Below are positions 9,331 to 20,811 of a stretch of 46,248 bases of DNA, piece after piece; positions within the stretch are counted from its first letter, which is position 1; each line of letters opens with the position of its first letter. The stretch comes from Zygnema cylindricum (lineage: Eukaryota > Streptophyta > Zygnematophyceae > Zygnematales > Zygnemataceae). A program made the translations under genes and the position numbers. The stretch spans positions 33,508-79,755 of the forward strand of contig JBBHKE010003181.1 of NCBI GenBank assembly GCA_037447655.1. Reading direction: 5' to 3'. The notes under the pieces were generated by a model, which saw only the letters and a program-made list of their open reading frames with translations, searched no databases and was not told where the DNA came from.

Positions 9331-12300
9331 GTCAAATAAACAAAATGCACAAAATGCCCAAAACACCCAAAATGCACAAAATGTATATCTGCTCAAAATG
9401 CACAAAATGCCCAAAATGCACATTATACCCAAATGAACAAAATGCATATAATGCCCAAAAAGCACAAAATGCCCAAAATGCCCAAAATGATTTAGATGCC
9501 CAGAATGCACAAAATGCCCAAAATACCCAAAATGCCCAAAATGACCAAAATGCATAAAATGTCCAAAAAATGCTGAAAATGCCTAAAATGCCCAAAATGC
9601 CCGAAATGCACAAAATTCCCCAAATGCCTAAATTGCCCAAAATGCCCAAATGCATAAAATGCCGAAAATGCTGAAAATGCCAAAAATGCCAAAAACACAC
9701 AAAATGCTTTAAATGCCCCAAATGCCCCAAATGCTCAAAATCCCCAAAATACACAAAATGCACAAAATACACAATACCCAAAATGCTTTAATCTGTCTAA
9801 TATGACCCAAATGTCCAAAATGCCCAAAATACCCAATATGCTCAACATACATAAAATGCCCACAAATGCACAAAATGCCCAAAATGCCAAAAATGCCAAA
9901 AATGCCCAAAATGCCCAAAATGTCCAAAATGCCCAAAATGCATTAAATTGTCCAAAATGACCAAAATGCCAAAAATGCCAAAAATCCAAAAAATGCCCAA
10001 AATGTCCAAAATGCACTAAATTGAACAAAATGCACTAAATTGACCAAAATGCACAAAATGCCCAGAAGCCCAAATTGCCCAAAATTCCCAAAATGTCCAA
10101 ATTGTACAAAATGCCCATCTGCCCAAAATGCACAAAATGCACAATATGCCCAGAATGCACAAAATGCACAAAATGCCAAAAATGCCAGAAATGCCCAAAA
10201 TGCTCAAAATAAACAAAATGCACAAAATTCACAAAATGCCCAAAAAACCCAAAATGCACAAAATGTCTATCTGCTCAAAATGCACAAAATGCCAAAAATG
10301 CACATAATACCCAAAATGCAAAAAATGCATATAATGCCTAAAAAGCAAAAAATGCCCAAAATGCCTATCTGCTCAAAATGCACAAAATGCCAAAAATGCA
10401 CATAATACCCAAAATGCAAAAAATGCATATAATGCCTAAAAAGCACAAAATGCCCAAAATGCCCAAAATGATTTAGATGCCCAGAATGCAGAAAATGCAC
10501 AAAATGCCCAAAATGACCAAAATGCATAAAATGCCCAAAAATGCTGAAAATGCCCAAAATGCCCGAAATGCACAAAATGCCCCAAATGCCTAAACTGCCC
10601 AAAATGCCCAAAATGCCCAAAATGCAAAAAATGCCAAAAATGCACAAAATGCTTAAAATGCCCAAAAATGTTGAAAATGCCTAAAATGCCCAAAACGCAC
10701 AAAATGCACAAAATGCCTAAAATACACAATACCCAAAATGCTTTAAACTGTCCAATATGACCCAAATGCCCAAAAGCCAAAAATGCCCAAAATGCCCAAA
10801 ATACCCAATATGCCCAAAATACATAAAATGACCAAAAATGCAAAAAATGCCCAAATGCACAAAATGTTCAAAATGCCCAAAATGCATTATATTGTCCAAA
10901 ACGACCAAAACGTCTAAGAGCGAAAAATGCACAAAATGCCCAAAATGCCCAAAATGCATTAAATTGACCAAATTGACCAAATGTCAAAAAGTCCAAAATG
11001 CACAAAATGTCCAAAATGCACAAAATGCACGAAATGCCCAAAATGCCCAAAAAACCCAAAATGCACAAAATGTCTAGCTGCCCAATATGCACAAAATGCA
11101 CAAAATGCCCAAAATGCACATAATACCCAAAATGCACAAAATGCATATAATGCCCAAAAAGCACAAAATGCCCAAAATGCCCAAAATGACCAAAATGATT
11201 TAGATGCCCAGAATGCAGAAAATGCACAAAATGCCCAAAATACCCAAAATGCACAAAATGCCCATCTGCACAAAATACCCAAAATGCCCAAAATAAACAA
11301 AATGCACAAAATGCACAAAATGCTAAAAAAACCCAAAATGCACAAAATGTCTAAATGCCCAAAATGCACAAAATGCACATAATGCCCAAAAGGCACAAAA
11401 TCCCAAAATGCCCAAAATGCCCAAATGCCCAAATTGCCCAAAATGTCCAAAATGCCCAAAATGATTTAGATGCCCAAAATGCAGAACATGCACAAAATGC
11501 CCAAAATACCCAAAATGCCCAAAATGACCAAAATGCACAAAATGCACAAAATGCCCAAAATGCCCAAAATGCCCAAAATGTCCCAAATGCACAAAATGCA
11601 CATCTGCCCAAAATGCACAAAATGCTCAAAATAAACAAAATGCACAAAATGCCCAAAAAACCCAAAATGCACAAAATGTCTATCTGCCCCAAATGCACAA
11701 AATGCACATAATACCCAAAATGCACAAAATGCATATAATGCCCAAAAAGCAAAAAATGCACAAAATGCCCAAAATGCCCAAAATGATTTAGATGCACAAA
11801 ATGCATAAAATGCCCAAAAATGCTGAAAATGCCTAAAATGCCCAAAATGCCCAAAATGCACAAAATGCCCCAAATGCCTAAAATGCCCAAAATGCCCAAA
11901 ATGCCCAAAATGCCCAAAATGCATAAAATGCAGAAAAAAAGCCAAAATGCCCAAAATGCAGGAAATGCCCAAAATGTCAAAAATGCCCAAAATTACCAAA
12001 ATCCACATAATACCCAAAATGCAGAAAATGCCGAAAATGCCAAAAATGCCAAAAAATGCACAAAATGCACAAAATGCTAAAAATGCACAAAATGCCAAAA
12101 ATGCCCAAAATCCCCAAATTGCACAAAATGCACAAAATGCCTAAAATATACAACACCGAAAATGCTTTAAACTGTCCAATATGACCCAAATGCCCAAAAG
12201 CCAAAAATGCCCAAAATGCCCAAAATACCCAATATGCCCAAAATACATAAAATGACCAAAAATGCAAAAAATGCCCAAAATGCACAAAATGTTCAAAATG

Positions 12301-12438
12301 CCCAAAATGCATTATATTGTCCAAAACGACCAAAACGTCTAAGAGCGAAAAATGCACAAAATGCCCAAAATGCCCAAAATGCATTAAATTGACCAAATTG
12401 ACCAAAATGCCATAAATGCCCAAAATGCACAAAATGCT
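9331..12438. repeat. 3.1-kb minisatellite with a 9-bp unit
   Basis: About 340 units of AAAATGCCC and AAAATGCAC run without a break. As 9 is a multiple of three, all six frames stay open for long stretches and give tripeptide repeats (MPK, NAQ and CPK on one strand; GHF, GIL and AFW on the other). Variant units form a higher-order pattern: GATTTAGATGCCC recurs near 9490, 10469, 11197, 11464 and 11788. A block of about 245 bp at 10738-10982 recurs almost unchanged at 12163-12410. The strand shown is rich in A and C and poor in G. The tripeptide composition argues strongly against coding. Confidence 0.95.
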
Positions 12439-12678
12439 ATAGTTCGTTATCATGATACTTTTATGGCATTTATTTTTTGCATATGTCTTTATCCTTGCCT
12501 TAAAACCTTATACAATTCCACGGGTGACAAACATTAGTGGTATAAGGGAAGAGTGCAGATTTTGCTTAGCTCTAGATAAGAATTATCGCACGTTGTCCTT
12601 CATCATAGGTACATGCTCCCCTAGCTTAGTTCACATTTTGTGCATTGGTAAGTAAACGTATCACCTCCTAAACATGCA
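12439..12678. other. Unique-looking spacer
   Basis: Short non-repetitive stretch between the minisatellite and the duplicated LTR block. No gene is recognised. Confidence 0.35.
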
Positions 12679-12683
12679 TGAAC

Positions 12684-13696
12684 TGAAAGTAAGCTTTAGT
12701 AAGTCTTAGAAATTAGAGTCTAGGACTTAGAATATTTTTGGAATACCAACTATTCAATATTGACCAAATTTAGTGTGGAATTTTTGTAGTATCTACACGA
12801 ATAGTTATCTTTTAGTAAATTAGTGTGTAGGGCCGCCAATGAATGTGGACGTGATAAGAATCACCCGGATTTTTAGGGTATACATGTTGTTAGTGGACAA
12901 TTCTGGTCCAAACACTTAGATTTTTGTCAGTAGGTTGTCTGGTGAACCCTGTACCTACGTTTTAGATGTTTTCTAGATCTTTTGAGTATTTGGTTCAATT
13001 AGGATTGATCAATTCCATACAAAATGTACATTCGACATAGAGTTTAAGGAAATGAGAGCACTAAGTGCAGTTTAAGGTGTTTTGTGCTCTATTGTCTTTG
13101 ATTTGCTTGTAGTACATGTTTGTTTCGTATAAAGACCTCTTTCATTTGTAGTTACATATCTTACAGTATTGATCTAGTCTGATAGGTATTCCTCTTTGGG
13201 TTTGCTTCCGCTAACATGTCTGATAATGGCTCAGCTCCTGCTGGATGTGCTCCTATTAGCCCTAGTGCTCCACTTGCTCCCCCAAAGACGAATATCCCAG
13301 CTGGTGCAAGTGTGACTCCTAGTGGGAGTGGATCACAGCCGAGTCTAAATGCCCATGACCTGCAACAGGTTATGGGCCCACCGCTCAAATTGCCTATCTT
13401 TGATAGATCGGACTACTTGTACTGGGAAGATATGCTGAGCTCCTATTTCGAAGAGAGGGACTTGTCATCCATTGTGGATGGGACTGCTGATGAGACTGCA
13501 CCGGATTGGAGAAAGAAGAATCTCCACTGCCTCAATGTCTTGAAGCAGTCTATGACAAAGGAGTTGGTAATGTCTTACCTTGATATAAAAAAGGCTTCTC
13601 AAATCTGGTTTAGTGTACATGTTATGTATGTTCAGCTTGATGTCACTGTTCAGACTAATATAGCAACAGATATCTTTGAAATTAGATATTATGGCT
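12684..13696 (+). repeat. Duplicate of element I 5' LTR, PBS and gag start
   Basis: This block matches 18087-19099 at a constant offset of 5,403 bp, with no mismatch or indel that I could find by eye. It comprises the LTR (to 13367), the PBS (13368-13382) and gag to codon 160. At 13697 the match stops in mid-codon and unrelated DNA follows, ending the frame with TAG at 13696-13698. TGAAC, the target duplication of element I, precedes both copies (12679-12683 and 18079-18083). The first three LTR bases TAT are missing here. Confidence 0.9.
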
Positions 13697-13698
13697 AG
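13216..13698 (+). pseudogene. Truncated copia gag, duplicate copy
   Basis: 160 codons, identical to the first part of the gag at 18619 and cut by the duplication breakpoint. It lacks the C-terminal half of gag, the zinc knuckle and pol. It has the N-terminal Pro/Ser/Gly-rich leader encoded in the LTR, then QVMGPPLKLPIF and the start of the helical gag domain (YLYWEDMLSSYFEERDL). It still lies behind a complete LTR with a TATAAAG box (13128-13134), so it could be transcribed. The product would be a gag N-terminal fragment. Confidence 0.85.
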
Positions 13699-14111
13699 TA
13701 CGACAATCGGAGGGCTTGTATCAAAATCTGGCTAATACCATTTTTTTGTCAAAATCATATTTTCTCTTTGTCCGAGACTATCTAACAGGCAACCATGTCT
13801 CTCTCTATCTCTTTAAGAGTGTACGACTGCTTAAAACAAAATAGAGACAATACATAAAACACCTTTTTTTAACATTAAGCATGGCCCAACATAACATGTT
13901 AATAATTTAAAAAGAAACATTCACATTGAAGCAAAAATTAAAAAAATCTTGGAATTAAATTGAATTATTAACAGCACGCCATCAATGAAAAATGAGAAGT
14001 TCGAATTGAACCAAAAAACTAACATCTTTCTATTTACTTCACGGATATGGTTTACAGTTCACACTAAAGTTAACTCAACTCATCGAATACACATATCTCT
14101 TTTATCTGTCT
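13699..14111. other. AT-rich DNA, no feature seen
   Basis: This lies directly right of the duplication breakpoint. No TIR, LTR end or protein-like frame was recognised. Confidence 0.35.
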
Positions 14112-14429
14112 TTACTCAAAATATCGTTCCTCTAAATCTGCGTCAATCATGTCTTCATCAAAATCCTCTTTTTCTACCTCCCCTTCCTTTTCACCCCATG
14201 CTATCATGGTCTCATCATAACTGACATCCCTATTCATTTGCAACAGTCTAAGATTGCTGAAGACCCATACTAGATCTTTGGCCCCTTTAGCCGTCAACCT
14301 CTTACTTTTCTTAAAGTGAATATGTTCATACATTGACCAATTCCGCTCACAAGAGCTGGCAACTGAGCATTGTGCAAGGATTTTTATTTCTACCTTCTGC
14401 AAGGGAGGGGTGATAGACCTAGAAGACAA
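14112..14429 (-). pseudogene. hAT transposase C-terminal dimerisation domain, remnant
   Basis: The minus frame reads LQKVEIKILAQCSVASSCER, then NWSMYEHIHFKKSKRLTAKG and DLVWVFSNLRLL. The pattern CERNWSxxxxIHxKKxxRL...DLVxVxxNLRL is the hallmark of the hAT-family C-terminal dimerisation domain of plant DUF659-type transposases. An acidic tail (EKEDFDEDMIDADLEERYFE) follows. Upstream on this strand (14430-14930) the frame is broken by stops and I cannot follow the RNase H-like catalytic core. This is a decayed fragment, not a gene. No hAT TIRs or 8-bp target duplication were identified. Confidence 0.75.
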
Positions 14430-15903
14430 GTTCTCATTGCACTACGGTAAGGTAACTTGTATATCCCCCCTATATCTACCGTCTTGTTCATTGGTGCCAT
14501 AAAATATTGGTAATCCAATAGTCGAATTGGCAATCCATTGGTAAAGAAAGTCGTGACTCATGCTACATTTACCTCCTTATTATGCTTATTAAAAACATTT
14601 TTTTTTTGTTTGCACACCTTGTAATTTGCTACTATTAATCGATGGAAATCTACTGGTGAGTTCATCCAAGTCGCATATTATACATTTCTATGAGCAATGA
14701 ACTTGGCTCACTGATTTTACGGTTTGAGATGCACTAAACTCCTCCTTCACATTGTCTGGATACAAATTGCAAGATTTAATCCCTGCACTCTTCACATTTC
14801 CAAGAAAGTTGTTTCTGATCTTAGTGGCTTGAGCGTTGTATTCCAATTTGCAGTAGATACCGATACGTAATCGATTGTTTCCAAGAAGCTAACCGTCTGG
14901 AGCATTGACCTGATCCCACTCTATTCCTCGAGTTTTAGGCATGGATGCTTGTTGAGGTTCGTAAATGCTTGAACATCGCCAGCAATGGCAGCTTCATTGT
15001 CCTCTTTTATGGCATCAACAATGGCGACTTCCTTGTAGAGGAGTTTTAATGTCGGTTTTCTTGTAGAAGAGGACAATCTACAAAAATTCAAACTTACTGC
15101 GCGCAAATGGTGCAACGTCTCTTTTTGAATAATCCCGTAAAGTTTTCCGTTCAGTTTTTCGTTCAGTTTTTCTTTCAGTTTTCCGTACATAAATTACTAA
15201 GAAAAGTTAAATAATAAAACTAACGAATACTACATAAAAATAGTAAAAAATGAAAAATAGGAATTGATAATGTTAGTTGCGTTGTTCACATTTGGAAAAA
15301 TGGGAAAACGATGTCATAAATTTTGGGATCCGTACGCCAAATTTCATAAAATGACAAAAATCGTGGCGGTGACGGTTAGGACGGTTGTTTTCGACCGTTT
15401 TGGAGCGTAGCGGCGGACAAAAGATGCAATTATATGCGTCAAAACTCGACATCTGCGAAAACTAGACGGCAATTGCCGTCCGCCATCGAACATCATGTTC
15501 GGATTGCACTTTTTCGTTTTTGAAGAATTTCGAAAACGAAGCGCACGGACTTGAACCGTACAAGAATTCATTCCGTCGCAAACTTATGAACAAACTAGGA
15601 GAACAATCACATAAGAGAACACGTAATGTCAAAAAAACATCGATGGATAAAAAAGGGCATGTCCAAAGTTCTTTCGCGGTTATTTACGGTCTGTACAAAC
15701 GCTTGCGTGGCAATACATTTTGGTTTGGAAGGATTTGTACATATCATGTCCCCAAAGCGTTTCCTTTTTCGTACGGGCAAGTGGCTCGTATCAGGACACG
15801 CTAGTTGACGTAGGCTGACGTCACGTGCCAGTTCACGGCGGACAAAAAAAAGTATCGTTTTCATACCATACCGTTTTTTCCTTTTTCAAGTGTGAACCAC
15901 GCA
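14430..15903. other. Decayed transposon-like DNA
   Basis: It probably contains more of the degenerate hAT copy at its left. A minus frame at 14921-15190 (89 codons, with repeated Lys-Leu-Asn-Glu-Lys) and short frames at 15344-15864 are not recognisable as any family. From 15300 the DNA becomes richer in CG and ACGT words, and this may be part of the structure that contains the palindrome. Confidence 0.35.
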
Positions 15904-16947
15904 AGTGACTGTTTTGGCTGCGCACAGTCACTTATGTCATTTGGTCAAAAATGGTACGTTGAAGTACATATTTGTACAAGTAAAGTAACGTTGAGTCTAA
16001 ATTTGACGGTCAATCGGTTAGACAGCTTTGACTTTCAAAATAATGTTTCAACCGCTTAAACTTTTGTCGCGCTTATAAACGTCGACTGTCATTAAAAAAA
16101 ATAGCAATTCACATGGCCGACAAACGTTTACGGTAACAAAACTGCGGCAACCAGATATAAATAAAAGTGTTGCAGACACTCACTTTTTGTCGTTACGTGA
16201 GCTCCATGGTGAAAACACGTTGGACATTAACTTAGCCACAAAATTGAAATTTAGTCGTGTAAGCGTTACATTGAACTAAACGCAAACTGAAATGAAACCT
16301 CTTTAAACTGAAGTACTGTAAGTATTGTACGGAAATATTAAAACGCACAAACGAAATAAACTTTGTTCACTATAATAAAACAATACGGCGTTAAAATATC
16401 TATTGACATTAAATGAAAAAAATGCGCGTTGTCACGCTTTACAAAATCGAGCCACACTATCTATGAATCAACATTCTTACATTGACAGCGAAATTTCGTT
16501 TCGTGCGTTTTAATATTTATGTACAATACTTACAATACTTCAGTTTAAAGAGGTTTCGTTTCAGTTTGCGTCTAGTTTAATGTAACGCTTAGAAGACTAA
16601 ATTTCAATTTTGCGGCTAAGTTAATGTCCAACGTGCTTTCACCATGGAGCTCACATAACGACAAAAAGTGAGTGTCTGCAACACTTTTATTTACATGTGG
16701 TTGCCGCAGTTTTGTTACCATTAACGTTCGCCAGTTGTGTGAATTGCTATTTTTTTTATGACAGTCGACGTTCGCAAGCGCGACAAAAGTTTAAGCGGTT
16801 GGAACAATATTTTGAAAGTCAAAGCTGTCCAAACGATTGACCGTCAAATTTAGACTCAACGATACTTTACTTGTACAAATGTGTACTTCGAACGTACCAT
16901 TTTTGACAAAATAACGTAAGTGACTGTGCGCAACCAAAACAGTCACT
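15904..16947. mobile_element. Large palindrome / foldback element, about 455-bp arms
   Basis: The left arm 15904-16357 is the reverse complement of the right arm 16493-16947, at roughly 85-90% by eye, around a spacer of 135 bp. Both arms start with AGTGACTGTTTTGG and itself contain a nested stem AAGTGACTG-n13-CAGTCACTT. Matching landmarks are GTCAAAAATGGTACG / CGTACCATTTTTGAC, CTCCATGGTGAAA / TTTCACCATGGAG and AACGCACAAACGAAAT / ATTTCGTTTCGTGCGTT. No coding frame follows the symmetry. A foldback transposon or an inverted duplication are both possible. I see no clear target duplication. Confidence 0.85.
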
Positions 16948-18078
16948 GCCATGATCAATTCCCATGAGAAATTCACATGAATTGAACAACTATGCTGTTC
17001 GTTTACATATTGCATCAGATTTTGAAGTTATAAAGTAGGATGCTCTCTTTCTGTCATCCTTTTTAGTTCAACGGTAGGAAAACGTAAACAAAAGCATAGT
17101 TTACCTCCGCATTACGCTTAACGAACTATAGCAAACAAATCCTCACTTCATGCAAAAGGGCAAAACACCTTCGTCGAGAGTACGGCAAACACCAACAAGA
17201 TGTACTGCGTGCACTACCCTCCAATACGTATATTTTCTGAGGTTTCGCAATAATATGTGACGGTCCCTGTTCGACGTCGACCGTGCCGTCACCCGCCGAA
17301 TTTTCATCTTTTTTGCGGATCCGTATGCTTAGGGTACGACCCCATGTACTTCTAACTTAGCTGAAATTACTTTGTAATTTAGCGCGGATCGAACAGACTT
17401 GATTTTCAAGTGTCTCTATTTGTTTACTCGAAATTATTACTTAAGTTTGTAACAAGTGTATACGTCCACAATACCCATGACGACTGTCACCATGTACAAT
17501 TTGTCTTTGCCGCACCGTATTTTTTTGAAACTTTTTGAATTTTGAAGCGTCGCAAAACACATCGTAATTTTTGAAACGATTTGGTATGTCGCATGTCATT
17601 GCGTGACATCGTAGACGTACATCCTTGTAGTCGTGGCTGCATGACATGCCTTTGTGTAAACCTCTCCTGTCCGGCCGCCATGACTATGCATATTTTTCAC
17701 CTTTGCGTGAAATGACATTGCAACCTTGAGACTCTTGCAAAAAAACATCTTACAAGGTGCATGCAAACAAAAGCGAATAACCCTGTATTTTTTTTCAGTC
17801 GTCAAAAACTTTTGAAAACTTTTCTCACGTGGGAATATGTTTTATATTGGTGTAAACGGTTTTACTTGGCTCAATACACATTGCTGATTTGGTTTGTGAT
17901 AAGTTTGATGAGGACATGACAGACGGTTGAAAAACACAAGACGACAAATTTTCGTACATCCTAAGGGTACGTCCCCATCTATTAAAGTATTGACTTTTCA
18001 CTGTTGTTTTGCCCTAAAATTTAGGAACTTTGAGAAAAACGTCGGCCATGCGAGAATTTTTTTTTTAACATAGGAGAG
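16948..18078. other. Repeat-derived DNA with orphan TIR ends
   Basis: Two copies of a CTTAGGGTACG(A/T)CCCCAT end lie at about 17327 and 17960 in the same orientation. They resemble the ends of the TIR element at 36853. No matching opposite end was found here. Overlapping minus-strand frames at 17441-17805 have no protein-like family signature. Confidence 0.4.
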
Positions 18079-18083
18079 TGAAC

Positions 18084-18770
18084 TATTGAAAGTAAGCTTT
18101 AGTAAGTCTTAGAAATTAGAGTCTAGGACTTAGAATATTTTTGGAATACCAACTATTCAATATTGACCAAATTTAGTGTGGAATTTTTGTAGTATCTACA
18201 CGAATAGTTATCTTTTAGTAAATTAGTGTGTAGGGCCGCCAATGAATGTGGACGTGATAAGAATCACCCGGATTTTTAGGGTATACATGTTGTTAGTGGA
18301 CAATTCTGGTCCAAACACTTAGATTTTTGTCAGTAGGTTGTCTGGTGAACCCTGTACCTACGTTTTAGATGTTTTCTAGATCTTTTGAGTATTTGGTTCA
18401 ATTAGGATTGATCAATTCCATACAAAATGTACATTCGACATAGAGTTTAAGGAAATGAGAGCACTAAGTGCAGTTTAAGGTGTTTTGTGCTCTATTGTCT
18501 TTGATTTGCTTGTAGTACATGTTTGTTTCGTATAAAGACCTCTTTCATTTGTAGTTACATATCTTACAGTATTGATCTAGTCTGATAGGTATTCCTCTTT
18601 GGGTTTGCTTCCGCTAACATGTCTGATAATGGCTCAGCTCCTGCTGGATGTGCTCCTATTAGCCCTAGTGCTCCACTTGCTCCCCCAAAGACGAATATCC
18701 CAGCTGGTGCAAGTGTGACTCCTAGTGGGAGTGGATCACAGCCGAGTCTAAATGCCCATGACCTGCAACA
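18084..18770 (+). repeat. 5' LTR of element I
   Basis: Starts TATTGAAAG and ends CTGCAACA. A TATAAAG box at 18531-18537 lies 88 bp before the gag ATG at 18619, so transcription should begin inside the LTR and the ATG should be in the R/U5 part. The last 152 bp encode the first 50 codons of gag. The 3' LTR has lost this TATA word. Confidence 0.9.
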
Positions 18771-19500
18771 GGTTATGGGCCCACCGCTCAAATTGCCTAT
18801 CTTTGATAGATCGGACTACTTGTACTGGGAAGATATGCTGAGCTCCTATTTCGAAGAGAGGGACTTGTCATCCATTGTGGATGGGACTGCTGATGAGACT
18901 GCACCGGATTGGAGAAAGAAGAATCTCCACTGCCTCAATGTCTTGAAGCAGTCTATGACAAAGGAGTTGGTAATGTCTTACCTTGATATAAAAAAGGCTT
19001 CTCAAATCTGGTTTAGTGTACATGTTATGTATGTTCAGCTTGATGTCACTGTTCAGACTAATATAGCAACAGATATCTTTGAAATTAGATATTATGGAGG
19101 TAGTATGTCAGATCATTGCCATGCTATGAAAAGGTTGTTAGTTCAGAGTACAAGTGCAGGTGGGGACTTTTCACTACCTCAGCAGGCTATGTTATTGATG
19201 AGAACTTTACCCAATGAGTATAAGGGAGCCATGGATAGGCTTCAGGCTCTTCCACAGCGTCAATGGAACATAGCATTAGCAATTCAGTTTATTTTGAGTG
19301 AAGAAGCTAACCAGATTTCACAAAGAGGTAGTAGTAAGTCTGTTCAGACACTAGCTAACCAATTTTCATATTCTAAGATTGGTAGTGGCAGTGGTAGAGG
19401 TAGTGGTCGTAGAAGGTCACCTTTAACCTGCTATTAGTGTGATGAAAAAGGGCATGTGTTCAGAATGTGTAATGCATATAAGAGAGCGAAAGCCACAGGA
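18619..19500 (+). pseudogene. Element I gag with zinc knuckle, broken by a stop
   Basis: 272 codons run from ATG 18619 to a TAG at 19435-19437. The order is: a Pro/Ser/Gly leader (1-50, LTR-encoded); QVMGPPLKLPIF at the LTR/PBS border; the helical copia gag core (about 60-235); and a Gly/Ser/Arg-rich stretch. The zinc knuckle CX2CX4HX4C is interrupted: CY, then the TAG, then CDEKGHVFRMC. A single C-to-T change of CAG (Gln) would explain the stop. Gag forms the virus-like particle and the knuckle binds RNA. Without the knuckle the remaining product would pack RNA poorly, if at all. Confidence 0.88.
18771..18785 (+). promoter_or_regulatory. Primer binding site of element I (half-tRNA type)
   Basis: GGTTATGGGCCCACC directly follows the LTR's CAACA. 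It is complementary to GGTGGGCCCATAACC, the anticodon stem-loop of plant cytosolic initiator tRNA-Met as I recall it. It is not complementary to the tRNA 3' end, whose usual site starts TGGTATCAGAGC. Drosophila copia has the same CAACA-GGTTATGGGCCCA arrangement and is primed by a cleaved initiator tRNA. Here the site also encodes V-M-G-P-P of gag. Confidence 0.85.
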
Positions 19501-19633
19501 AATTTTCGCTCTGGATGGGACGAAAGTCGGGTTCCTTCTCTATCATGTGGTCGACCAACTGCTCTCTTCAACGAACTTAAGGAGGAGGACGTGAACAGCT
19601 TTCCCTTCAACATCGAAAAAGAAATACTTTGCG

Positions 19634-19900
19634 ATGGCACAAGGAACGGAAGGTGTGGTGGAAGACGAATGGATAATAGACTCCGCTGCATCTGCACACA
19701 TGTGCCGCAATCGACATCTGTTTGAGAGCATTCAATCAATTTCACCCATCAAAATTTATTTTAGTGATGACACCTTTGTTGAGTCGAAGGCAAAGGGGAG
19801 GGTGTCACTTATGTTGAACGTAGAGGGAAAACCTGTGAAAATGGTCTTGGAAAATGTGTTGCAAGTCCCAACTTTTAAAAGAAACTTTTTCTCTACGTAG
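19634..19900 (+). pseudogene. Element I protease region
   Basis: The frame reads WIIDSAASAHMCRNRHLF and continues with the beta-rich copia protease fold to PTFKRNFFST. Copia proteases normally carry DSGAS; here the Gly after the catalytic Asp-Ser is Ala. The region is in a different frame from gag, so a frameshift lies between about 19600 and 19690. A TAG at 19898-19900 ends it where the family normally runs on into the integrase zinc-finger domain. Confidence 0.8.
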
Positions 19901-20811
19901 GTGGTAGAAAAGAAAGGTTTTAAAACTATATCTGAGAATGGAAAGAAAACAGTGAGTAAGAAAGGGAAAATAGCTGCAGAGGGATATGCCGGAAGAAACA
20001 ATTTGTATCGGTTGAGTCTTGCAAATGATAATGACAATGATGTTATGTACTCAAGTGTAATCATTGATTATGATTTATGGCATAAACGTTTAGGACATGT
20101 GAATTATGATAGATTAGAAAAGATGGTAAATCAAAAAATGGTAGAAGGTGTAAAAATTAGTCAAAAACCAGCATCAAATGTATGTGATGGTTGTGCAATG
20201 GGAAAAATTCATAAGTTGCCTTTCCCTTCGCAAACTGATCATAGAAGTAGCAGGGTGCTAGAACTAATTTATTGAGATATATGGGGGCCATCTAAGTATC
20301 CATCTGTGGGAGGTGCTAAGTTTATGCTTACCTTATCTGATAAATATAGTAGATTTACTACAGTTTATTTTTTGAAAAGTAAGGATGAAATCTTTTCAAA
20401 ATTTAAGGAGTATAAGGCTTGGGTTGCGAATCTACATGAGAGAAAGATATCGGGATTTGAATCTGATAATAAGGGGAGTACATTTCTTATGAGTTTGCAA
20501 AATTCCTAAAATTGCATGAAATCTCACGTTAACTAACCGTTCTTTATTCTCCGGAACAAAACGGTGTTTCAGAAAGGATGAATAAGACCATATCACAGTG
20601 TGCTAGGACAATGATGGCTGATATGGACATAGATTTCAAATTTTGGGCAGAGGCTATGCATTGTGCAGCTTATGTGAGAAACAGGCTAGAAACAAGGGCA
20701 GTAAAAGATAAAACTCCCTATGAAATATGGACAGGACACAAACCAAATGTAAGTCACTTCAAAGTTTTTGGAAGTAAGGTATTCTTGCTAGATAATGATC
20801 CACAAAAATGA
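19901..20811 (+). pseudogene. Element I integrase region
   Basis: It contains the GAG-pre-integrase HHCC zinc finger (WHKRLGHVNYDRLEKM ... CDGCAMGKIHKLPF). The integrase core follows: DIWGPSKYPSVGG, SRFTTVYFLKSKDE, then the downstream block SPEQNGVSERMNKT. Stops occur at about 20273 and 20507, with a frameshift near 20475 where the DN-GGEY catalytic region is corrupted (ESDNKGS is seen). The C-terminal part keeps FWAEAMHCAAYVRNR and PYEIWTGHKPNVSHFKVFG. Integrase joins the cDNA ends to host DNA; this copy cannot make a complete enzyme. Confidence 0.85.

Noticed and set aside
9259-12453. Many open frames up to 210 codons on both strands
   Set aside because: All are translations of the 9-bp repeat; tripeptide repeats such as GHF, AFW and MPK on every frame show they are not genes.
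17441-17805. Three overlapping minus-strand frames
   Set aside because: Different frames over the same DNA with no domain; lie in transposon-derived sequence.
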